DNA of 5,083 nucleotides from Planctomycetota bacterium (lineage in GTDB: Bacteria; Planctomycetota; Planctomycetia; Planctomycetales; Planctomycetaceae), in NCBI GenBank assembly GCA_013151585.1, contig JAADHY010000445.1:1-5083 (forward strand). The letters run 5' to 3'. A program made the translations under genes and the position numbers. Positions 1 to 5,083 of this stretch are shown piece after piece. The notes below the pieces were generated by a model. The model saw nothing but the letters and a program-made list of their open reading frames with translations, made no database searches and was not told the origin of the DNA. Numbering within the stretch: position 1 is the stretch's first letter; every line of letters starts with the position of its first letter.

Positions 1-23
1 CTACACCGCACGCGGACACATTT

Positions 24-90
24 GACACTGGCCCGACGCGTGAGCGAAGGACATGGCTGACTGTCTCGCCAACAACCCGGGGTTAGTGTC
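24..90. repeat. Imperfect inverted repeat with planctomycete-type intergenic motif
   Basis: GACACT at 24-29 pairs with AGTGTC at 85-90. Just inside, CCCG at 32-35 pairs with CGGG at 78-81, separated by a small internal loop. The left arm carries CCCGACGCGTGAGCGAAGGA (32-51), which resembles a motif I recall as frequent between genes of Rhodopirellula-like planctomycetes. A second hairpin follows directly at 99-127. The arrangement could be a dispersed intergenic element or the transcript end of a gene left of the window. The structure is seen; the family assignment is from memory and uncertain. Confidence 0.4.
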
Positions 91-709
91 CTCCTTCTCA
101 AGATGCGCGCAACCGACGCACATCTTGCGACAGGTTTACCTCTGTTGGTTAACTCGACCTGAGAACGCAACGCGTCTGCGTGCGGTTCCCAGCCCATTGG
201 GGAACAATTCCCCCGCGACCGCAGGCTAGCACTGACGTTGGTTTTCACTTGCCGCCATCAGGCTGCCTTTCTGTAGAACGGGCGCACCGCACCGCTCGCG
301 GGCTGTGTCCAATGCCCCGACGCGGTCGTCCCGCCCGCTTCGCCTGGACAGCAAAAGCTTCGTCCCGGCGGACGCCCGCCTACAGCAAATTGCCCAACAC
401 GATAGCCAAAGCCTGTCAAAATCGCCACTGCCAGCCCCAGGAGAAATTCGAGCGTACTGTATTATCCCGCCGCCTCGCCCCAACCCGCAAGACTTTCTAC
501 TGAGACACGAGCCCATGCTCACGTTGACTGTCCCGCGTAGAAGCGGCCGATTCAGCGATCGGCACGTCCGACGTTTGCTTTACGGTGGGGCGACGTGCGG
601 CCGTCTTTCTCCCCGTTCTCCACCGGCGTTTGGATTCTGCGCAGCTCGTGACTACCGAGATCGCCCAGGAAATGCCATCATGAGCCTTGGCGGCACAGTC
701 GACGGCCGC

Positions 710-735
710 AACACAAACATGTTCTTGTGTTTTTT
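710..735 (+). terminator. AT-rich hairpin with T run, terminator-like
   Basis: AACACAA (710-716) pairs with TTGTGTT (725-731) around an 8-base loop, and the T run extends to 735 before GC-rich sequence resumes. The stem has 7 pairs but only two G-C pairs, so it would be weak as an intrinsic terminator. No gene upstream on this strand is supported, so if it works it would end a transcript from the unannotated part of the region. The centre contains the palindrome AACATGTT (716-723), so a protein-binding site is the alternative reading. Confidence 0.25.
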
Positions 736-843
736 GGCGGCGAGACCTGGGTATCGCACGCCCATGTTTTTCCGGCGGTGCTTCTCGTGTGAACGCACGG
801 CGCTAGCCTGCGGGGCCGTGTTGATGAACCGGTGGCAACACCC

Positions 844-887
844 GAGGCTGGCGCCTCCCGTTGACTTTGGTTGCGGCGTTAAGCCGC
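844..887. repeat. Two tandem GC hairpins upstream of the hydrolase gene
   Basis: GAGGC-TGGC-GCCTC (844-857) and GCGGC-GTTAA-GCCGC (873-887) lie 15 bases apart, 37 bases before the ribosome binding site of the next gene. Neither is followed by a T run, so they are not standard terminators. The bases after the second hairpin (about 885-901) resemble the motif at 32-52, sharing CGCG, AGCGAA and GA in order. They may be degenerate intergenic repeat units or part of a 5' leader. Function is unknown. Confidence 0.35.
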
Positions 888-936
888 GCGAGCGAACGAA
901 CCGACGTGGTGTCGAGTTGACACGGAGGAAAACCTG

Positions 937-1557
937 ATGACCGAGCTCCCGCCGCGAAGCATCGAGCTGCTCGGGCGAGACGACAGCCGGCTGTTGATTG
1001 TCGACGTGCAAGAACGTTTGCTCGCTCACATCTCCGTGGCGGACTCACTCGTCGCGAACTGCCGAAAGCTCGTTCGGGCGGCCCAGATTCTGGACATCCC
1101 GATTTCGGCGACCGAGCAATATCCAAAAGGGTTAGGCCGAACCGCTCCGGAGCTGTCCGAACTGCTGGGCGAGATTCCGGAAAAGCTGCGTTTCAGTTGC
1201 AGCGAGTGTCTGGCGTGGCCACCGGCGGCCGAAGCACCGGACGGGCGGCACAAAGTCATCGTGGCCGGCATCGAATCGCACGTGTGCGTGCTGCAGACGG
1301 CGCTGGACTTGATGGCGATCGGCTATCGGGTCTACGTGCCCGCCGACGCCGTGGCCAGCCGTAAAAAGTTCGACTGGAAGATGGCTCTGGAGCGATTGCG
1401 GTTGTCGGGCGCGGTTGTCACAAGCACCGAATCGGTCCTCTTCGAGTGGTGCGAAGTGGCGGGCACGCCGGAGTTCAAACAGATCAGCGAACTGGTGAAA
1501 GACTCGAGTACGGCGGCAGAGGGTCAACGACACAATCAGCGACAATCGAGCTACTGA
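937..1557 (+). CDS. Isochorismatase-superfamily cysteine hydrolase (ISOC1/ISOC2-like)
   Basis: A 206-residue cytoplasmic hydrolase of the isochorismatase/nicotinamidase superfamily. The catalytic triad is visible: Asp23 in LLIVDVQERLL, Lys83 in PEKLRFSC and nucleophile Cys117 in GIESHVCVLQTALDL. The segment TEQYPKGLG (59-67) and the C-terminal stretch LSGAVVTSTESVLFEW are typical of the ISOC1/ISOC2/YcaC-related branch, whose substrates are mostly unknown; true isochorismatase activity should not be assumed. The last 20 or so residues (after SELVKDSS) are polar and probably disordered. The start is supported by GGAGG at 924-928, eight bases before the ATG. No signal peptide is seen. The gene ends 24 bases before hemB on the same strand, so the two are probably co-transcribed. 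A link to tetrapyrrole synthesis is suggested only by this position. Confidence 0.94.
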   Translation: MTELPPRSIELLGRDDSRLLIVDVQERLLAHISVADSLVANCRKLVRAAQILDIPISATEQYPKGLGRTAPELSELLGEIPEKLRFSCSECLAWPPAAEAPDGRHKVIVAGIESHVCVLQTALDLMAIGYRVYVPADAVASRKKFDWKMALERLRLSGAVVTSTESVLFEWCEVAGTPEFKQISELVKDSSTAAEGQRHNQRQSSY

Positions 1558-1581
1558 CGAAAGCCATTGAGGAGGTGAACT

Positions 1582-2613
1582 ATGTCGAGCGACCAAGAGG
1601 GCAGGGCGGCGGACGTGCGACCTGTCGGCGGCTTTCCGGCTGTGCGAATGCGGCGGCTGCGCTCGCATGCCCGCCTGCGCGACCTGGTCCGGGAAACGAC
1701 GGTCACGCCAAACGATTTCATCTTACCGCTGTTTGTCCGCTCGGGCAGCGGGACACGGACGCCGATCGCGTCGATGCCCGGGCATGATCAGATGACCGTC
1801 GATTTGCTGGGACCGGAAGTTGACGAGATTTCGTCGCTGGGTATCCCGGCCGTCATCCTGTTTGGCATTCCCGAACGGAAGGACGCGACGGGCAGCGTCG
1901 CCTGGGCGGACGACGGAATCGTCCAGCAGGCGGTTCGGGCGATCAAGGACCGGCAGCCCGACTTGCTCGTCATCACTGATCTGTGTTTCTGCGAATACAC
2001 AGACCATGGTCACTGCGGGATCGTCAATGACCGCCACGGCCGGATGGATGTCGACAACGATGCGACGCTGGAAATCCTGGTGAAGCAAGCGGTCAGCCAC
2101 GCTCGGGCCGGAGCCGACGTCATCGCGCCCAGCGGCATGATGGACGGGATGGTCGCGGCTTTGCGCAGCGGGCTGGACGACGCGGGTTTTGAAAACGTGC
2201 CGATTCTCAGTTACGCGGCCAAGTACGCGTCGGCTTTCTACGGACCGTTTCGCGATGCGGCGGAAAGTGCTCCGCAATTCGGCGACCGGCGCACTTATCA
2301 GATGGACCCAGCCAACGGAGCGGAAGCATTGCGGGAAGTGGCTCTGGACTTGGCTGAAGGTGCGGACATTTTGATGGTCAAGCCGGCGCTGGCGTATTTG
2401 GACATCATCCGCCGGGTCAAAGACGCTCATCCCGACGTACCGCTGGCGGCGTACAATGTCAGCGGCGAATTTTCGATGGTCAAAGCCGCGGCAGCCAATG
2501 GCTGGATCGACGAACGTCAGGTGGCTCTGGAAATCCTGACGGCCATCAGGCGCGCCGGCGCCGACATGATCCTGACCTATTTCGCCAAAGACGCCGCTCG
2601 CTGGCTGGCCTGA
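1582..2613 (+). CDS. hemB: Porphobilinogen synthase (delta-aminolevulinic acid dehydratase)
   Basis: A 343-residue cytoplasmic enzyme that condenses two 5-aminolevulinate molecules into porphobilinogen, the first common pyrrole of haem and other tetrapyrroles. The whole family pattern is present. The zinc site is a three-cysteine cluster, C135-x-C137-x7-C145, in DLCFCEYTDHGHCG, which marks the Zn-dependent class rather than the aspartate-rich Mg/K type. APSGMMDGM (182-190) follows. The Schiff-base lysines are K214 in SYAAKYASAFYGPFR and K267 in ILMVKPALAYLDIIR. YQMDPANGAEALRE (239-252) is the usual substrate-side and regulatory segment, and YNVSGEF (291-297) is near the C terminus. Length is close to the bacterial norm (about 325-340), with a slightly long N terminus. 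The start is supported by GGAGG at 1571-1575, six bases before the ATG. It is probably read through from the hydrolase gene upstream, and the sulfatase downstream is convergent. Nothing is broken or missing. Confidence 0.98.
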   Translation: MSSDQEGRAADVRPVGGFPAVRMRRLRSHARLRDLVRETTVTPNDFILPLFVRSGSGTRTPIASMPGHDQMTVDLLGPEVDEISSLGIPAVILFGIPERKDATGSVAWADDGIVQQAVRAIKDRQPDLLVITDLCFCEYTDHGHCGIVNDRHGRMDVDNDATLEILVKQAVSHARAGADVIAPSGMMDGMVAALRSGLDDAGFENVPILSYAAKYASAFYGPFRDAAESAPQFGDRRTYQMDPANGAEALREVALDLAEGADILMVKPALAYLDIIRRVKDAHPDVPLAAYNVSGEFSMVKAAAANGWIDERQVALEILTAIRRAGADMILTYFAKDAARWLA

Positions 2614-2628
2614 TCGGAGGCGTCCGAT
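2613..2628. terminator. Hairpin between convergent hemB and sulfatase genes
   Basis: ATCGGA-GGCG-TCCGAT is a perfect 6-bp stem with a 4-base loop whose first base is the last base of the hemB stop codon. A smaller stem, GCGG-GCTA-CCGC (2639-2650), follows and touches the sulfatase stop. The two genes end only 36 bases apart on opposite strands, so a two-way transcript end is expected here. There is no T run on either side, so intrinsic termination is unproven; the hairpin may instead protect a 3' end. Confidence 0.35.
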
Positions 2629-2649
2629 GCGGCGTGATGCGGGCTACCG

Positions 2650-4032
2650 CTATGGCTTGAGCCGGATTTCGAGCTGAGACGGCGGAGCCTGGACGGTGGC
2701 CTTGTGCTTTTCGGCCAAACGCTTCAATTGAGCGATCACATCGGGGTGCTTGTCCGCCACGTTGTATTTCTCCGACGGGTCGTGCTCCAAGTGATAGAGC
2801 ACCGGCGGGTCGTGATAGGTCGGCTTGGCGCGACCGTAGGCGGGCTGTGTGATGAAGTGAGCTTTCCACGGCCCGTGCCGAATGGCCATCAGCCGTCGGC
2901 CGCGGTAGTAGTAGACCGTATCCCGCGGGCTCTTTCCTTGGCCAAATAGCAGCGGCCGCAGGTCGAGTCCGTCGACGACGCGGTCCTTCGGCACCTCCGC
3001 GCCGGCCAACTTCAGGCTCGTCGTGTAAATGTCCATCGTGGTGGCCAGTTCCTGCGTGACCACTCCCGCCGGGATCCGGCCAGGCCACCAAACGATGCCC
3101 GGCTCGCGCATGCCGCCTTCCCACGTGCTTCCTTTGCCGTCTCGCAACAGCCCCGCCGAACCGCCCAGCTCGTCGAAAATGAGCCATGGCCCGTTGTCGC
3201 TGGTAAACCAGACGATCGTCTGGCGTTCGAGTTTCAGGTCGCGGAGCGTTTGCAAGATCTGGCCCACGCCCCAATCGATCTCTTCGACCACGTCACCGTA
3301 CAGACCTCGCAGACTGCGGTCCGCGAACCGTTTCGACCGAAACAGTGGCACGTGCGGCATGTTGTGGGCCAGATAAATGAAGAACGGCTCGGAGCGATGC
3401 TCGCGGATGAACCGGATCGCCTCTTCCGTGTAGCGGCGGGTGATTGTGGTCTGATCGGCGGGCCGCTCGACGATGCGTGTGTCGCGCATCAGCGGAACGT
3501 TCCAGTATTTCACTTTCGGATTCCAAAACGCGGCCCGTCCCTTCGGGGAATCGGCCACGCGGTCCATGTCGTTCGAGTACGGAATGCCAAAATACGTGTC
3601 GAAACCATTGTTTGCCGGCAGGAACTGCGGCAGGTGGCCCAGATGCCACTTGCCAATGCAGGCTGTGGCGTAACCTTGCGCTTTCAGCCCTTCGGCCAGT
3701 GTCAATTCCTCGGCTGGGATTCCGCCACCGGAATCCGGAAACAACACGCGTCGCTTGTCGCTGCACATGCCCGTGCGGATCGGGAGCCGGCCGGTCAGCA
3801 GAGCGGCTCGGCTGGGCGTACACACGCACGCTGCGGAGTAGAACTGGGTGAAGCGCATGCCTTCCGCGGCCATGCGGTCCAGGTTCGGCGTGCGGATGGT
3901 CGGATGGCCATAGCAGCTCAGATCGCCCCACCCCAGATCGTCGGCAAAGATGACCACGATGTTCGGCGGCCGCTCGGTCGGCTCCCCTGAGTCGGCCCGC
4001 TTCAGACCGATCGCAAAAGCGACCATCGCCAT
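2650..4032 (-). CDS. Arylsulfatase of the ARSA/GALNS-like type, exported
   Basis: A sulfatase of the alkaline-phosphatase superfamily (460 residues from the ATG at 4032) that hydrolyses sulfate esters. The active-site signature is CTPSRAALLTGR, with C71 as the residue converted to formylglycine and R75 beside it. Other expected ligands and catalytic residues are D31-D32 (FADDLGWGD), K128 and H130 (GKWHLG), H227 (NMPHVPL), D279-N280 (TSDNGPW) and K300 (DGKGSTWEGGMREPG). The C-terminal KAHFITQ...HDPPVLYHLEHDPSEKYN resembles human ARSA and GALNS. The substrate cannot be read from sequence. Activation needs a formylglycine-generating enzyme, not present here. The hydrophobic stretch MAMVAFAIGL is only part of a signal peptide. 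The ATG at 4032 has no ribosome binding site, and the true start is probably 4078, one base out of frame (see findings). In frame upstream there is no ATG, GTG or TTG before a stop at 4156-4158. The gene is convergent with hemB. Confidence 0.95.
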   Translation of the reverse strand: MAMVAFAIGLKRADSGEPTERPPNIVVIFADDLGWGDLSCYGHPTIRTPNLDRMAAEGMRFTQFYSAACVCTPSRAALLTGRLPIRTGMCSDKRRVLFPDSGGGIPAEELTLAEGLKAQGYATACIGKWHLGHLPQFLPANNGFDTYFGIPYSNDMDRVADSPKGRAAFWNPKVKYWNVPLMRDTRIVERPADQTTITRRYTEEAIRFIREHRSEPFFIYLAHNMPHVPLFRSKRFADRSLRGLYGDVVEEIDWGVGQILQTLRDLKLERQTIVWFTSDNGPWLIFDELGGSAGLLRDGKGSTWEGGMREPGIVWWPGRIPAGVVTQELATTMDIYTTSLKLAGAEVPKDRVVDGLDLRPLLFGQGKSPRDTVYYYRGRRLMAIRHGPWKAHFITQPAYGRAKPTYHDPPVLYHLEHDPSEKYNVADKHPDVIAQLKRLAEKHKATVQAPPSQLEIRLKP

Positions 4033-4075
4033 CGCGGTCAGTGCGAGTGCTTTCCGGTGCGAGGCTGTTGTGAAA

Positions 4076-4088
4076 CATTGGGATCTCC
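4076..4088 (-). promoter_or_regulatory. Ribosome binding site and probable original sulfatase start
   Basis: Read on the - strand, GGAG (complement of 4085-4088) stands six bases before an ATG at 4078-4076, which is good spacing for translation initiation. This ATG is 46 bases before the in-frame ATG at 4032, so it is one base out of register with the sulfatase. The internal ATG has no comparable site, its upstream bases reading CACTGACCGCG. This suggests translation once began, or does begin, at 4078 and that a one-base indel separates it from the gene. Confidence 0.6.
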
Positions 4089-4103
4089 GGCGTCTGGGGA
4101 AAC

Positions 4104-4116
4104 TTTGCCGGGCAAA
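4104..4116. promoter_or_regulatory. Odd-length dyad TTTGCCGGGCAAA
   Basis: TTTGCC (4104-4109) and GGCAAA (4111-4116) mirror each other around a central G. The dyad lies 26-38 bases upstream of the probable sulfatase start at 4078, so it could be an operator near the transcription start or a short leader hairpin. No regulator can be assigned from the sequence. Confidence 0.35.
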
Positions 4117-4136
4117 CCAAAAAATCGGGTTGTGCG

Positions 4137-4154
4137 GGAAAAACCGGTTTTTCC
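4137..4154. promoter_or_regulatory. Perfect 18-bp palindrome, candidate operator
   Basis: GGAAAAACCGGTTTTTCC is an uninterrupted 18-base palindrome, with both halves matching at all nine positions. A random match of this length is expected about once per 262,000 positions, so it is unlikely by chance in 5 kb. It lies 59-76 bases upstream of the probable sulfatase start, a typical distance for a promoter-overlapping operator. The size and symmetry suit a dimeric regulator such as a MarR-type winged helix, and a MarR gene begins 328 bases away. On the RNA level it could fold as a hairpin, but with almost no loop, which favours a DNA-binding site. Confidence 0.45.
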
Positions 4155-4481
4155 TTCAGCTCGGAACGGTTCGCAGCCGAAAGATTCACTGATGAAGCAT
4201 TTACCGAGGAGCGGCGTGGAAGAAGCCCCGGCGGCTCAGGGTTCCGAATCGCTGTCGCATTCGCAGCCTCTTGAGTCCGCTTCGACCAGCCGGCCACCGA
4301 CGGCAGATTCTTTTGCGCCGCTCCGTGACGTTCTCCCACCCTTCCCGATGGCGCCTTGCCTCAACGCTGCGCCGGCCGGTTGCTCACCCCCATGCTAATG
4401 CTTCAGCCGTTGTTTGCTCAACCGAGCCGGCAGCTCGTGCGAGGCGACCGTCTAGAAAACCCTACCCAGCAAGGCGGCATC

Positions 4482-5083
4482 ATGCTGGCAAGACGCGACT
4501 ACCGAAGTCAGCAGGGAACGACTTCCGAATGGCGGTCCGCCGCGTCCGACGTTGACCGGCCCGACGGTGTTGACGCCCGAGAGCCCAGGAGGGCGGAGTC
4601 ACCGAGCGGCGAGTCGGACGGGGCGGCTTCCCGTTTGGCTGCAAACCTGTTGCGAGCGGCCCAACTGCTCCGGACGGCTTTGAACGATCACCTCGCGGAT
4701 TTTGGCCTGAACGATGCTCGGTACGTTGTGCTGGTCGAAGTCGATCGGTGCGGGCCGAACGGCTGCACGCAGACGGAGCTGGCCGAACGGCTGAGGCAGT
4801 CGGAATCGAACATCTGCACGCTGGTTGAACGAATGCGGCAAGACGGCTGGCTGTATCGTCACCGAGCGAAATCGGATCGGCGCAAGCGGATTCTGCGGCC
4901 GACCGAACGGGCCCGCGAGACGCTCGTCCGGATCCGCGCATGCCACGAACAACGGTTGCGGCGATTGTTGAGCGGGCTCAGTACGGAAGAGCAATGGCGG
5001 CTCAGCGAACTGCTGCGCTGGCTGTGCGACTGTTTGGAGGTCCGGTTGGACGAAGCAGGCACGGCGGGCATGACCGAGTCCGG
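4482..5083 (+). CDS. MarR-family winged-helix transcriptional regulator, 3' truncated by window
   Basis: An open frame runs from ATG 4482 to the window edge (200 codons visible, no stop reached). Residues about 52-190 match the MarR family. A dimerisation helix LAANLLRAAQLLRTALNDHL (52-71) is followed by FGLNDARYVVLVEV (74-87). The helix-turn-helix is TQTELAERLRQSESNICTLVERMRQDGW (96-123), and the wing contains the usual acid-basic motif SDRRKRILRPTERA (131-144). A long C-terminal helical part includes LSTEEQWRLSELLRWL (166-181). Such proteins bind palindromic DNA as dimers and usually repress nearby genes. The first 50 residues are polar, Arg/Ser/Asp-rich and outside the family core, so the true start may be internal, for example TTG at 4635. 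A weak AAGG at 4471-4474 supports 4482. It is divergent from the sulfatase; further targets could lie downstream, out of view. Six cysteines are unusual for the family. Confidence 0.88.
   Translation, partial: MLARRDYRSQQGTTSEWRSAASDVDRPDGVDAREPRRAESPSGESDGAASRLAANLLRAAQLLRTALNDHLADFGLNDARYVVLVEVDRCGPNGCTQTELAERLRQSESNICTLVERMRQDGWLYRHRAKSDRRKRILRPTERARETLVRIRACHEQRLRRLLSGLSTEEQWRLSELLRWLCDCLEVRLDEAGTAGMTES

Larger units (their letters stand above)
1..936. other. Long non-coding, structure-rich region
   Basis: I see no supportable protein gene here. Open frames exist on both strands, but their translations are arginine-, serine- and proline-rich, with no recognisable domain and no convincing ribosome binding site. 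What can be seen is inverted-repeat structure: an imperfect dyad at 24-90, a stem at 99-127 (CAAGATG with CATCTTG), a dyad at 199-213 (GGGGAA-CAA-TTCCCC), a 6-bp stem at 546-563 (GCCGAT with ATCGGC), a 7-bp stem pairing 562-568 with 592-598, an AT-rich hairpin at 710-735 and two GC hairpins at 844-887. The end of an upstream gene could lie left of position 1. No promoter for the gene at 937 can be named with confidence. The region could hold a small RNA or decayed repeat copies; neither is shown. Confidence 0.6.
4079..4481. other. Divergent intergenic region between sulfatase and MarR gene
   Basis: About 400 bases without a supportable gene, lying between a - strand sulfatase and a + strand MarR regulator, so promoters for both should lie here. 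The sulfatase-proximal 100 bases are notable for dyads at 4104-4116 and 4137-4154, plus a short one at 4164-4172 (GAAC-G-GTTC), and for being AT-richer than the surroundings. The part from about 4190 to 4480 shows nothing I can name; a small frame starting with ATG at 4192 has no recognisable product. No clear sigma-70 boxes stand out. Confidence 0.6.

Noticed and set aside
917..922. A perfect TTGACA, like a -35 box
   Set aside because: It lies only 14 bases before the hydrolase ATG, so the matching -10 would be inside the gene. It is probably chance.
305..937. A 210-residue + strand frame that overlaps the hydrolase ATG through TGATGA
   Set aside because: The translation is Arg/Pro/Cys-rich and has no domain, no convincing ribosome binding site, and it runs through several hairpins. 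It looks like the by-product of GC-rich non-coding DNA.
4226..4245. GGGTTCCGAATC, similar to a tRNA T-loop
   Set aside because: It has an extra base in the loop, no matching T-stem and no acceptor or anticodon arm around it.
3293..4339. A 348-residue - strand frame covering the sulfatase N-terminal half
   Set aside because: It is the out-of-frame shadow of the sulfatase. It does contain the 4078 ATG, which is used instead as evidence for a frameshift.
4192..4398. A small + strand frame beginning MKHLPRSGVEEAP in the divergent spacer
   Set aside because: It has no ribosome binding site of note, is Ser/Pro-rich and has no recognisable product.
1..5083. A CRISPR array, transposon, toxin-antitoxin pair or new defence system
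   Set aside because: No regularly spaced repeats, no transposase or terminal repeats, and no such proteins in any frame. The genes present are metabolic and regulatory families.

Overview
This is a GC-rich bacterial window whose gene content and intergenic style suggest a planctomycete (Planctomycetota). The evidence is an exported arylsulfatase of the type these bacteria carry in large numbers, an intergenic motif resembling CCCGACGCGTNAGCGAGGG (which I recall as common between planctomycete genes), and long structured non-coding gaps. This assignment is an inference from general features, not from a marker gene.

Layout. Positions 1-936 hold no gene I can support, but they contain several inverted repeats and one AT-rich hairpin followed by a T run. 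Positions 937-2613 form a probable two-gene transcription unit on the + strand. The first gene is a cysteine hydrolase of the isochorismatase superfamily (ISOC1/ISOC2-like). It is followed 24 bases later by hemB (porphobilinogen synthase, zinc-cysteine type). A short hairpin overlaps the hemB stop codon. The next gene is convergent: a sulfatase on the - strand (2650-4032, probably starting at 4078). Positions 4079-4481 are a divergent intergenic region with two clear dyads upstream of the sulfatase. From 4482 to the window edge an open frame on the + strand encodes a MarR-family regulator, cut off at its 3' end.

How the genes relate. HemB makes porphobilinogen for haem and other tetrapyrroles. 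The hydrolase upstream is probably co-transcribed, but its substrate is unknown. The sulfatase would act outside the cytoplasm on sulfated compounds and needs a formylglycine-generating enzyme encoded elsewhere. The MarR protein is divergent from it and could bind the shared spacer, but that is untested.

Most notable observations: (1) the sulfatase start looks frameshifted. An ATG with a good Shine-Dalgarno at 4078 is one base out of frame, and removing one T from the TTT directly after it restores a textbook signal peptide. (2) A perfect 18-bp palindrome and a second dyad lie just upstream of this start. (3) The MarR protein is unusually rich in cysteine. I found no CRISPR array, transposase, tRNA, rRNA or recognisable new multi-gene system.
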